Below the pieces are notes generated by a model that saw only the letters and a list, made by a program, of their open reading frames with translations, ran no database searches and was not told where the DNA came from. From assembly GCF_963678635.1 (NCBI RefSeq), contig NC_087066.1, forward strand, positions 6,291,954 to 6,355,953: DNA of 64,000 bases, written 5' to 3'. The position numbers were made by a program, and so were the translations under genes. This document shows, in pieces, positions 1 to 11,412 of this stretch (positions are counted from its first letter, which is position 1; each line of letters starts with the position of its first letter). The DNA is from Symsagittifera roscoffensis (lineage: Eukaryota > Xenacoelomorpha > Acoela > Convolutidae).

Positions 1-1032
1 GATAACTGATGGAATGCAAATAGCCGAGAAAGCAGTCTTGGTATACGCTGTTTGTGTCTTATCGAGGTAAGGTTGTTATCACAATTTTCTGCTGACATCA
101 TAAGAAGGCTAGAAGAGAAACTGAACATCAAGTAGCGAACGTAAAGATCTCCATCTATGATTCCCTCGAAATAACATTTCCAATGTAAAGCAATTGAAAT
201 TCAATTTCCTTGGCTTTGGAATATTCAAACTTTTTGAGATTCTTGACAGGCCATGTTATTTGTTTCATAAGCTGAAAAAAAACTGATGATTGACCGTTGT
301 TGACATTAATTTTCAGTTAAACTGTTACTTTTTTTTAGAAGTTGGCTTTGAAATTTTTACAATCAAGAGCTACGAAAAATACTTGGCTTCATTCCATCGG
401 TGTTACTTGGAACTCTCACCAGGCTAGTTTTCTGCCATTTTCGAGCCATTTTTTTAAGTAAAATTTTTGTAATACCCAGGTGAACTTGATGCTTACAATC
501 TAAGGATAGCAGTGGCAGAAATATAGATGAATCAGCTGAGTCCTTGAACTGGATCCTTTGTATGATTTTAATTTACTTGCCAACGCTTTTTGGATATGTG
601 CTTTATGTATTTCTGTCGTTCTGCTTCTAAATGATAAGTTCGGTAATTTTGGACTTTTTTCGTCTGCTTGAGTTTGAAACAGACATACATTGCAGTGAGT
701 TATCTTAAACTGAATCTTATTAAGGAAGCGCGAACTTGCGAATCAGTCACGAGCAAAACACATTTGAATATTCAAAACTATGAAAATCTACTCTGCATGG
801 AAATCTTTTCATTCTTCGAAGTCTGGAAATCAAATTGACCTGTCTGTCATGTTGTTTCCAAACCATGGAATGGCTAGATTATTGTTAAGGACCATAAATC
901 GTCTTATTGGAGGCAAATTAGCAATCGCTAGACAAATCAGCCACTTCTGTCTATTATCTGGCTTGGTTATCTTTACTCCTTCAGAATTGAATTTAATCAG
1001 ACGGTCAATCGTTTTCTCGGATGATCGAAACA

Positions 1033-1112
1033 ATATGGAACTTTTATCTTATGGAACTTTTATCTTTTGTCATGTTATATGGAACTTTTATCTTTTGTCA
1101 TGTTATATGGTT
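1033..1112. repeat. Short direct repeat, unit about 28 bp
   Basis: The motif tatggaacttttatct occurs three times in close succession; the last two copies also share the following ttttgtcatgtta. It is a local tandem duplication with no evident function. Confidence 0.7.
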
Positions 1113-2516
1113 TTGTACAAGTTTGTACTGGTTTATTTTTTTCGATGTTTGCGAGAGCAATTTCCGTTAATTCGACCTAAAAATCTAGCTGCAACTCTTC
1201 GCCATAGCCGCACTGCTTGATTTTTCTTCGTTGTAGTACACACGAGTTTTCTTTTTAATGATTTGTAGCCAAGAATTTCGGTAACATTAGCAACCTTTCG
1301 AATTAGTTTGAACCAATTCTTTGCTTCTGCGTCAGCTGTCGCGTGAAGTCGTATGATCGCTTTAGCAACCACTAGAACATTCGAATCTGTTGCTTTCTGG
1401 AAAATTCAATTCAGTGTAATAAGTCAGAACTTAAATTTGTTTCTTAAATAATGTCTTCTAGGGATGGTCTCGGGATGATGTCATTTTATCTATAAGGATG
1501 TTAAGCACTTTTTCAAAGAAGCTGGAGGTAGAAGTCATGTCGTTAAGTTAGTTAAACTGACTTGTTGTGTCAATGGGTGGAGAACTTGTCTCGAAAATAT
1601 TGTGTTCCGCTAAGAATTCTTTGAATCCCTACTTGTATCACTACGCCTCAAATCTGAGAGCAAATTTGTTTTGAAAACTGCATTATTTTATGGCCCTCTA
1701 GTTATCCCAATCCGTGCCGTCCGATGGGCGTTTCGTAAATAGAAGTTTTATTTTGCATCAAATTCGTATTTAGAAAAAGGGCAGACTTTAAAAAAAAACT
1801 TTCATCTTCAATCATCACGCAAACGCAAATTGAAACACGTTTGACATTTTCACGAGCCAATTACGGAAGAAAATAAATCTAGTATTCGAATGAAAAGTCT
1901 TTGCTGATTACCAGATAGCTGGAAAAGAGCTACAGAACTCTACGAAACTGATGGAAAATCATGAAAATTTGGTATGTGCTGTGAAAAATTTAGTGAGCAT
2001 CCCCTTCCAGCCTCCTGAACTGCCTCACTCCAGTAACTACCGAGCAGCGTTAGTATTAACATTATTTTTCTATATGAACTGCGTTACTCCAGGACATACC
2101 AATCTGCGTTTTTCTACGTAAAATATTTACAAGAACACTTACCTCGTTCTAATGAATATCGTTCGTAAACGTTTTGTCCGGTATCTTGGGGGTTAATATG
2201 GGTTTTTAAAAATCAAAATCAGGATCATCATTTTGTTGGATATTTCTATAAGTGGGACGGTTCTTCTATTTGAGCAGGCATCTCTGTTTCGGATCTTCTA
2301 CATATCAGATTTGCCACGAATTGATCACTACTGAGACAGAACACTGATTGTGTCTGGCATCTCTTTTCTTAAAGGGTATATGGATACAAGAAAAGTTTGC
2401 GAGACAAGAAAAGATCAGATTTAGCAACATGCGAACAGCTCCCAGGAAGCAAGATTAATGTCCAACTGCCGGATCCGATCTCAAGTTTGCTAAGCAAATT
2501 GCCAAAATTGTAGAAA

Positions 2517-2823
2517 ATGGCATTTTACGACTCCAAAACGGAATTAGGAATCGAATTTTTCAAGAAAGTTAAGAAAAAACTACTGGAGCCACCAAATATA
2601 CAAAGTCAACAGCAGATGAGGAAAATAGTAACATTCTTAGCTCTCAACATGAAGAAAGTTCATCGGATCTTATCATATCGATCTACCACAAATGTAAAAA
2701 TGAGAGCACGGTTCCATTGACACTCTTAACACCGCCACTGATACAAAAATCAATAATCGAGTCCAATGAACCTTCAGCTCCATTTCAAGAAACATTGAAT
2801 AACGTGAAAGAACACGCTAAATG
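2517..2823 (+). pseudogene. Possible decayed coding remnant
   Basis: Two overlapping reading frames span this stretch. One is a 67-residue Lys-rich ORF from 2517. The other runs for about 80 codons to a stop at 2821-2823 and has a Ser/Glu/Pro-rich composition unlike the T-rich non-coding DNA around it. A frameshift between them would explain both. No family was recognised. It may be the remnant of a transposon protein or chance. Confidence 0.2.
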
Positions 2824-4335
2824 AAGCAAACTAGAAAAGACAATCTTTTTATGGTTGTTTCATTATTTGACCTGAGAAACGATCTCGAGGCCCAGTTGGT
2901 GTTTACGCCTACAAGCTAAATTTACTGTAAGCAAACAGAAGATGGGAACTTGAGTACCAGTAAATACCATGAGGAAAGAAACAGGAAGTAACATTTGAAC
3001 GAAAATAATTTATTCCGGAAGAGGATCGATGATCAAAACAAAATGACCGAATGTTACTGATAACTTTGTTAAAGAAATTTGGTAAGTGAAAACAATATCA
3101 TATACTCTTGGTTTATAGAAATTATAAAATCACTCGAGAGATATCCGCGAGAGTGATTATTCAATAAAAGCCTCTGCCTACAACTTTTGATTAGTCATCT
3201 GAAGCTTCTGAGGTATACCGTCCTGCGAACAACGACATCCGATATATCTTTCGGGTACTAGATTCTCCTCGTCATTTGGAAAGAGTTCCTGTCATAGCAA
3301 ACCTCAAAAAGAGAAGTCTTCAGAGGCCTGATAGCAAAGTTTTGGGATATGACACATATTTTTCATATATAAACAATTTCTACGTTCTTTATCTGTTTGA
3401 AGCACCGGAGGAGCGTCACATATCTAGTTAAAATGAAAATCGCCCGATCAAATGCCCATGACATTTAAGTGACAAACCTAGGAAACGGCCCATGAGTTGG
3501 TAGTCGTCTTAAAATGAATGCAAAGGTGCGCTTGAATTTTTTGAAGGAACCAAACAGTTAACAATTGAAATGATGATTTGGTGGTTTCGCCGAAGAAACC
3601 TGGGAAATGAAAGCGGAAGATGTCTCCGGGCAACTATCAACATCGGAAGAAGGGCCTTTCAAGCGAATTTTGTTGTCAATGCTTGGTTTGGCTTAAATAG
3701 GCAATCTATAGTAATGAAGAAGAAATGAGATTGAACGCAGTTTGTTCAACCGGTATCGTCCAACCCTCGTATTCAACACGATGCCATTCATCGATTGTCG
3801 TCGATCGAAAATTTCACGAGTGGGACTTTCCGCAAATTCTATTCCGTAGTTTGTTTATATTTACATCTCATATAGGTCGATAACTGAGTCAACAGAAAGT
3901 TAAGAGAAAATTGAGATATTTTGAAGGAATTTTTTTTTCCAATTTTTTTGAATGGTTTCGTATTTTTGAAAATATTTCGTAGTTATCGGGAATACTCTGT
4001 ATTAGTATACAATAAGCGGCTATCCTTTTTTTTGAAATTGTACATCACTGGTGTCTTCAGGCAACCCACTGAATGCTTAATTTTGATTCTTTTGTACTTG
4101 GAGTTGTAATCGACATTCTCTCTAAATTATCATCCTTATATCAAACTCATCCTTATTGATGTTTCTAAAGTATTCGTTTAGGCTGTTGTAGTACTCTGAA
4201 GCGAAAAATTATATGGTTTCGTATGAAGTCTTTCTATTTCTCGATTAGTTCATGACTTGTGGAAAGAATCATTTTCTATCAGCCGCAGCATTTCTGAACT
4301 ACGAAAACTTTTTCTTCCGGTTTTTTTCTAGATGT

Positions 4336-7300
4336 ATGATGGATTCCAGGAGTCTTTTTCATTTGTTACACACTTGCAAGAAATCAGTGCTGTTTTGTGG
4401 CGCTAAATGTCCCAGAAGTTCCGTGGGAGCTCTAAGCTTCCGTAGATTTGAGTCAGACAACATATCTAGAGAAAAGCGAATTGAGAAAAGCAGGAACTAC
4501 AAGCCTTTCAAATGGGAGGAGCGTAACCAATTTTACTACCCTAAAATGGACGACAGTTCGAGTAAATTGAATGAGATTCTACAGAGGGATACGCCACTGC
4601 AGTTTGAAGAAAATGAGAAGAGATGTGCTGAATTTTATTTTGGTATGCAGGTTAATTTTTATCTTTGTCATTAGTTTCTAATAATATCTTTCGCCCATCC
4701 TTATTATAGATCCATCTGCGAAATATTTAATCCATTGTTTAGGTTTCGCTGTATTTTTCACAATCAACTTGTGGATGAGGGGTGGGAACTATGTGGTAAA
4801 GAAATTTAGAATGTTTCAAGCAGGGGCGGATTTAGGGGGGGGGGGGGGCGTTTTGCGGACGCCCCCCCCCCCCCCCCATAGGGATTCGACCCCATGCCGA
4901 CCCAAAGGGTCCCCCCTTTGGTACTTTTTAAGAAAAAAGAAATCAATTTTTGGTGACGGACCCTTAAATTTTTCCAAAGGCGCTTTCGGCGCCAATATAT
5001 ACTAACTTTGAGAGGGGACGCGCGCCAAAAAAAAACGCGATTTTTTTTTTGTGAAATTTTTCCAAAAAGTGCCCAAAAACGGCTTTTTTGACCTGTTTTT
5101 TCAAAAACTTGCCTGCGGCGTTAACAATTTGACCAAAACAGCTTTAGGAGAGCTCCGAAGATCATTTTGGCCGACCTAAAAAAAGGATTTTTTTAAAAAT
5201 CCCCCCACCCCCTCGAGAAAATCATAGATCCGCCCCTGGTCCCTGGTTTCAAGAGCTTGAAACCCGTATTCTTAATTGTTTTGTGTTATACGGGCTAAAC
5301 ACCTGAGGTTACGATGTAATGCATGAAAATAAATCTGCTCGCGTAAGGTTTAATTGTTCTGCTGGTCACACGTTTCTTTACAACATATGCCAGTTTTGTT
5401 CTTTCCTATGCTATCCCCGTCCTCCTAGCATATTATAGTACAAAAAGTCGTGTAGAAACGGCTATTTTTTTTGTTTTTAAGCTGGGAAAATACTGAAAAA
5501 GAGAAGACGTTTTGTCTTGTGTATACAGTGATGTCCATTAAAAAATTGAAATTTAAATTCAAATTGTTGAGGAAAATTGTTGGCTTCAATTTAATTTTTT
5601 TTAGCAATATAAGTTTTTCTGATGTCTGGTTTTCGCATTTTGTCTGCCATTTTTTGGGTACTTTTCGCAGTTTTCAAAAAGTAAATAGAAAAGAAATTTT
5701 TTGGGCATATCTATTTGCAACAAAAGCTAATCAATTTTGTCGTAAAACTTAGATTGTTTGCTTTTTCCTCGGAACTGTGCAAAGTGAAATAAATTGACAT
5801 TACTAATCTGAGTTCTTTGGCGTCAGATCCAATACCGCGCGAACAATTCAATTTTTTTTTTTCAATTTAAATTGTTCCATTTAATTTAAATTTTTTCATT
5901 TGAATTGAGTGGGCTCATAATTTCACATTCAAATAAATTGAAATTAAAAAAATATATATATTTTTAATGGATATCACTCTGTGTATACTATTTCCAGCAG
6001 ATTTTTCTGATGGTGTGAAATTTGTCATTGAGCTGATGAAAAATTTGAATCAAAAATTTGGCGACCCTGATAAAGTGGGAGCATAAGTAGTCTGAACTTG
6101 TATTATATAAATTTTTCAATGATCGGAAAGTCAAATACGAGATTCTCTTCTACAATTTCTGGAAGTTAATTTCGTTCTCTTTTTAGCCAGAAGCAATGTG
6201 CCTTTTTCGCCCAAGAAGCTCTTCTACTTTTGCCACCTTGTACGCAACATGTGGATAGAAGACGCCTTTGCTCAGCTGTCTGTGTTGCCCTTGAAGGGAG
6301 CTAGAATCATAGAAGAAACACTGCAACATGCCCAGGCTAGTATCAAAGAGTACTTTTTATAGCCTCTTTCGTTTTGCAATATGTTTTAATTTTAATCCAT
6401 TTGAATTTGGATAGTGGTGGGGGAGGGGGGTTGAAGTACATGATATTTATAAATAAATGCGCTAAATCCGTCTAGCGAGGATTTTTTTGAAAGCTAACAA
6501 GCTTGTGTGAGAACTCCTACAGAAAAGTATCCTGCTAAATTCTAGACATCCCCTAAAATACTATAGCCACCCTTCCTGTTTAAAGCCACCTACAGCAAAT
6601 TATAGCCACCCCCTAATAAAAAAATCCTACGGTTTCCCATACTAGTCCGACAAAATTCCTGTTGAACTTTGTCGGCATCTCTTTCCCTCAAATTGATTTT
6701 CAGATCTCTCCCAACACACAAAAAACTCTATTTTGCCAGGAGTTTCAAATACAACCCGCCTAAGATGACGTTTTCTGGCGCGAGATCATTCCTTAAATTT
6801 CGTGTGTTCAGGCGCGTTTAGAAAAATAATTGGACTGGTTATTCAAAAACGGCTGTACATGGTACTTAATGAGGGACCCTTTAGGTGGTCAGGGGTCGGA
6901 TAACCGATAGGGTCAGTCCCTTGTTCAGCTTCTACATTGACCCTTCTAATTTTTCTGGAATACTACTTTGTAAATGTTATTTCAGATGAATTTTGCCGTT
7001 ACAAGTCGTAACAGCAAGAGTCATTTAATATAGAATTTAAAAAACTATTTAAAAATCAATTGTGGTGCTTGAAAAGATACTGCTTTCATTATATGCAAAT
7101 TAGCGGAACTGCACCGTTTAATTTACGATAACAAGTTGCTCACGGTAACAAGTTATATTTCTTTCCCCTGCTGTTTTGTTCCTTATACAATTAAGTCTCA
7201 TTGTGTCAACGTTTAGGAAAAGCGTTTAGAAAAATAATTGGACTGGTTATTCAAAAACGGCTGTACATGGTACTTAATGAGGGACCCTTTAGGTGGTCAG

Positions 7301-10300
7301 GGGTCGGATAACCGATAGGGTCAGTCCCTTGTTCAGCTTCTACATTGACCCTTCTAATTTTTCTGGAATACTACTTTGTAAATGTTATTTCAGATGAATT
7401 TTGCCGTTACAAGTCGTAACAGCAAGAGTCATTTAATATAGAATTTTAAAAACTATTTGAAAAAATCAAGTGTGGTGCTTGAAAAGATACTGCTTTCATT
7501 ATATGCAAATTAGCGGAACTGCACCATTTAATTTACGATAACAAGTTGCTCACGGTAACAAGTTATATTTCTTTCCCCTGCTGTTTTGTTCCTTATACAA
7601 TTAAGTCTCATTGTGTCAACGTTTAGGAAAAGCGTTTAGAAAAATAATTGGACTGGTTATTCAAAAACGGCTGTACAGAGTACTTAATGAGGGACCCTTC
7701 AGGTGGTTAGGGGTCGGATAACCGATGGGGTCAGTCCCTTGTTCAGCTTCTACCTTGACTCTTCTGATTTTCTGGAATAATACTTTGTAAATGTTATTTC
7801 AGATGAATTTTGCCGTTACAAGTCGTAACAGCAAGAGTCATTTAATATAGAATTTAAAACTATTTGACAAAATCAAGTGTGGGTGCTTGAAAAGACACTG
7901 CTTTATTATTTGCAAATTAGCGGAACTGCACCATTTAATTTACGGTAACAAGTGCTCTGGCAACAAGTTATTATTCTACGGTAATTGCTACGGTAACAAG
8001 TTATTTTTCTTTCCCCTGCTGTTTTGTTCCTTATACAGTTAAGTCTCATTGTGTCAAAGTTTAGGAAAAGCGTTTAGAAAAATAATTGGACTGGTTATTC
8101 AAAAACGGCTGTACAGAGTTCTTAATGAGGGACCCTTTAGGTGTTTATGGGTCGGATAACCGATGGGGTCAGTCCCTTGTTCAGCTTTTACATTGACCCT
8201 TCTGATTTTTCTGGAATACTACTTTGTAAATGTTATTTCAGATGAATTTTGCCGTTACAAGTCGTAACAGCAAGAGTCATTTAATATAGAATTTAAAAAA
8301 CAGTTTGAAAAAATCAAGTGTGGGTGCTTGAAAAGATACTGCTTTCATTATATGCAAATTAGCAGAACTACACTATTTAATTTACAGTAACAAGTTGCTC
8401 TGGCAACCAGGTATTTTTCAACGGTAATTGCTATGGTAACAAGTTATTTTTCTTTCCCCTGCTGTTTTGTGTCTTAAACATATAAGTCTCATTGTGTCAA
8501 CTCATTTAGTAAAAATTGCTCAGTTTTTTTAGCTTTAAATATGTGTCTTCTTCACACGTAACCTACATGAAACCACTCATTTCAGTGTCAAAAATTTATG
8601 TTTATATCACCTGGAGAAAAGAAAATAGACCGCTTAATAAAAACGTGGTTGATTTACAGTTGGTTTTTACCTGGCTGGTTTTTTCTCTAGTAAGGTTGCC
8701 TTTTTAGACTGAAAACCTGAGTCTCGTCCTTCTTGTTTTTTTGTGAATAATTTTCGTTCCAGATTTTTCATAAACCGTGAAACTGTTTCTAAATATTTTC
8801 GATTGCCATTTTTGTTTGTATCAATATAGGTGCTGATAGTAAAAATTCCACTATAAATTTGCAAGTTGAAGTTTAAATCTGAGAATGCCCATTTGTTTTT
8901 ATTTTTCCAGATGTCGTTTTCTTAATTACACTTGCGAAGCAAAGTGTATTTGTACGAACTTTATTTTTTTCCAACCTAGTTCGCAGAAATTGGTGCCACT
9001 TTTGGGGCACCTTTACATCTTTTTGATAGCATGTGATTTGACAGTTGATTAGTAAAAAGGTAAAACAGCTGATGCATTTTTAAATCATCAAATGAACCGA
9101 AAAAAAATTGTTTCAAACAGCAGTGCAATAGTAAAAAGCTAGATTTCAGAAATTTTTCAACTCAAAGTATCTTGCAATTTTTTTTGAAATGCATAATTTA
9201 AAAATAATTTGGTTTTATACTTTCCGATTTTTTACATGCAAAATTGTGTCTTTTTGTATTTGGTGCTACTTTTGCTGCATCGAATTGACAGTTTTTTTAG
9301 CATATGTAGCTGCGTTATTGGTGGCTATTTTTTGGACATTTGAAGCATCCGTGGCTGAGTGGTTAGTGCGTGAGACTCGTATTTGCTAGCTCGCAAATTC
9401 GAATTAGCCGAGTTTTTGCTAATTCGAAGTTTATTTCTGCTTTTTCTTATTTCACTTGATAGAGCTGCTTTTTGGCCTTGTTCTTGGAAGTGTTTGCGAA
9501 GCCCAACTTCGCCTCTGTGTTAATTTTTGTAGTACTTGCTCCTCGAAGTTTTGATTTGATTTTTTAAGAGTAATGATCTACTCTTACATACTACTCTTAT
9601 AGAGAATAGAGAACTACTCTTATAAAGAATGAGTACTCTTGTATAGTTCTTAGTGATTTTCTGTGTTTTTTTTAAAGTAAAAAGTCTTGAAGTTTGTTCT
9701 GGCCCAGTTTTGATTTTTCGCGGTTTGTCGTTTTTAAATCCATTTCTTTTTCTTTGTTAAAAGGTAAACAAATTCTTCTATCAAACAGCAAAAGTTAAAG
9801 GGTTATGAAAAGCGAGATCGACTTCTTATATCAAAAATTGAGTTTACTTATCAGATTTCCCGGGGAAATAATAATTTTCATTATTGATCCAATTCGTTTA
9901 GTTTGATCAAAAAAGAACCAATCATAAATTGTTTGTGAAGCTCAAAGAGCTATAAGGACTTTTGTTTTTTTTCCTTGAAGTTCGAAAAATTACGATTTTT
10001 TAAAATAAATCCGTAGTTAATTCTCTAAAATTCGAAATTATAATTTTTTCTAAAAACAATTGAGTTTTCTTTACTGTTTTCTTGCTGTTTACCCCTGCGA
10101 TAAGACTAATAATTTCCAAAACTACTGAATGTTTAATAAATTTCAAAACTTTATGAAGATTTTTATGACCGAAAGTTTTGTTTTAGGCTCAAACAGGTTT
10201 TGGCCCAAATTCGTTGCCGCTCGGTTGCTTATTTTAAATTAGTTTTTCATGTTACTTATGAACTTCTTTTTGTACAACCTGGAAGATTTTGCAGCTGTTG

Positions 10301-11412
10301 TTTTTTCAACTTCGTTTTCAGATTTTTTCTTGCATCACTTCTACGCTTCACCGCTGTGTCAAAAACGTGGCGGAGGGATGAAAAGCATGAGACTCAAAAT
10401 ATTATGCATAACACACTGAAGTTTAAAGGAAAGTTTGCAGAATTTTGTTGAAACATTTTTCTCATTTTCTATTTTCGTTCCTTTTCATCAGCTGGTTGAA
10501 TTACTTGGGCTTTGTCTGACTGTGCTGCTTTCCTTTTAGAAATTAGCAGTAGAGGAGCACCACATTGAGTTCAAGTGGAACCTTCACGTGGCTCTCTGTG
10601 CAGCCCAGAGAAGCAAGCTCGAAAAGGGCATCAAACACCACTTCAAATGTTAGTAATACAGTAGCAACTAAGCTAGGCATTTTCAATTCATCGCATTTTT
10701 TTTTTCATTACGTTTCTTGCCTTCATGATTTTTGCTTTGGATTGCTGCTGAACGCGTAAAAATATTGTTTAAGCATGCAGTACAAAAATATGTCTGCAAA
10801 TTAACTGTTTTTTCAATTTCGAATTTCTTTTGTCAATGGGGAAGTGTTGAATTCAAAAGATGAGTTTTAAATATCTGATTGGCAATGTGAACACTGTGTT
10901 GAATGAGTATTTGAAACTGCATGCTCATAATGAAATCTTCTGAAAAAACATTAACTAATCCAAGAAAAAAGTCTTGATCTCAACCTGAACCAACTACTCC
11001 AAGCTTTGAAAGAAAGAGCAGTCTAATCTCGAGATTTTCTTGGTGCTAATTAATGTACAAGTCGTGTGCGCACTATTGTGAACAATAATTCCTGCAGCTG
11101 TCTGCAGGTTCGGCTCGGAATATTGTTTTTGACAGTTTTTGCGGGCTAAATTGGCGACGTTAAACAAATCTTAAAGCGCTAACTATGGAAAAAGCGGCAA
11201 TGATTCCGTTTGCAAATAAATGGTATGATTCTTTTTCAGTTCCGGAAGACGGATCCAATGAGTTTGGTCACACTAAGCGGAGGTACTCTAACATCCAACT
11301 ACTGTTGAGAGAGGGGCCTCCGTGTTCAGATTTCAAACGAGTTGACGGGTATGAGAGAGAACAGTTCTTCTTGGATAAGTTAAGGAAGAGGAGAATTCTC
11401 CATTCTTGGTAG
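4336..11412 (+). CDS. MRPL22: Mitochondrial large ribosomal subunit protein uL22m (MRPL22), 4 exons
   Basis: Exons are 4336-4642, 6187-6335, 10540-10648 and 11240-11412, giving 245 residues (human protein 206). uL22m is a structural protein of the mitochondrial large ribosomal subunit, by family near the peptide exit tunnel. Residues 1-40 are Arg/Ser/Leu-rich and acid-poor, like a mitochondrial presequence. Exon 2 carries the uL22 core (SPKKLFYFCHLVRNM, then KGARIIEETLQHAQ). Exon 3 continues it (LAVEEHHIEFKWNLHVAL). Exon 4 ends in REGPP and the tail LRKRRILHSW, which mirrors the vertebrate tail LRSRTIVHTL. Splice phases are 1, 0 and 1, all matched. Intron 1 is GTATGC/TAG and intron 3 GTTAGT/CAG, but intron 2 begins GCTAGT, a GC-AG intron. 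The start is Met at 4336 or 4339; an in-frame Met at 4252 would add 28 residues, including a Phe-rich run just before a tttttttctag acceptor-like site, so it is probably non-coding. Confidence 0.85.
4821..5245 (+). mobile_element. hAT-like MITE, copy A, with 8-bp target duplication
   Basis: The element runs from caggggcggatttag to a mirrored end reading atagatccgcccctg, followed by a 7-bp repeat of the terminal gtccctg. It is flanked by perfect 8-bp duplications gtttcaag at 4813-4820 and 5246-5253. CAGGGGCGGAT-type ends and 8-bp duplications are typical of hAT non-autonomous elements. It has no coding capacity. G and C homopolymer runs lie near the left end. It sits in intron 1 of MRPL22. Confidence 0.85.
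6814..8510. repeat. Tandem array of four units of about 410-440 bp
   Basis: The marker gcgtttagaaaaataattgg recurs at 6814, 7222, 7632 and 8070, so the periods are 408, 410 and 438 bp. Units share long near-identical blocks, including acggctgtac and tttgccgttacaagtcgtaa. Units 3 and 4 carry an extra short insert near cggtaattgct, which accounts for the longer third period. Units 1 and 2 are the most alike. The array lies wholly inside MRPL22 intron 2, so it must be transcribed and spliced out. No ORF is conserved between units. Confidence 0.92.
8925..9535 (+). repeat. Dispersed repeat R, copy 1, with tRNA-like cassette
   Basis: The block begins at ttacacttgcgaagc and ends near cttcgcctctgtgttaa, roughly inverted ends. 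It contains the family markers ttggtgccactttt, gatgcatttttaaatcatcaaat, gaaatgcataattta and tagcatatgtagctgc. The same markers recur in order at about 27.2-28.6 kb inside the KLHL gene. Between the body and the right end sits a tRNA-like cassette. The ends suggest a DNA transposon about 600 bp long, but no target duplication was found. It lies in MRPL22 intron 2. Confidence 0.7.
9345..9409 (+). other. tRNA-like cassette inside repeat R copy 1
   Basis: There is a good A-box-like segment, gtggctgagtggttagtgc, followed about 30 bp later by a weak B-box-like attcgaatta. The acceptor ends do not pair, so this is not a functional tRNA gene. It resembles a Ser/Leu-type tRNA head. Confidence 0.45.
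9680..10040 (+). repeat. Dispersed repeat S, copy 1
   Basis: About 330 bp are similar to 15020-15310, with shared order and wording: cagatttcc, ttgatccaatt, gtttgatcaaaaaag versus gttttatcaaaaaag, cataaatt, then ttctttgaagttt-like. The other copy forms the interior of the TIR-bounded element that occupies sulfotransferase intron 3. This copy has no recognisable GGCTCTTTT ends. Confidence 0.6.

Larger units (their letters stand above)
1..4251. other. Intergenic region, no recognisable gene
   Basis: AT-rich DNA with scattered short ORFs that show no family signature and no splice-consistent exon pairs. A short direct repeat and a weakly coding-like stretch inside it are listed separately. Nothing else was recognised. 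Confidence 0.5.

Noticed and set aside
4252-4335. Upstream in-frame Met as the MRPL22 start
   Set aside because: It would add a Phe-rich stretch before the presequence, and the DNA just before 4336 looks like an intron end (tttttttctag). The shorter form has a typical mitochondrial presequence.
4643-4655. CAG|GTTAAT donor at the end of MRPL22 exon 1
   Set aside because: It gives phase 0, which does not fit exon 2; the donor eight bases upstream (GTATGC, phase 1) restores the uL22 frame.
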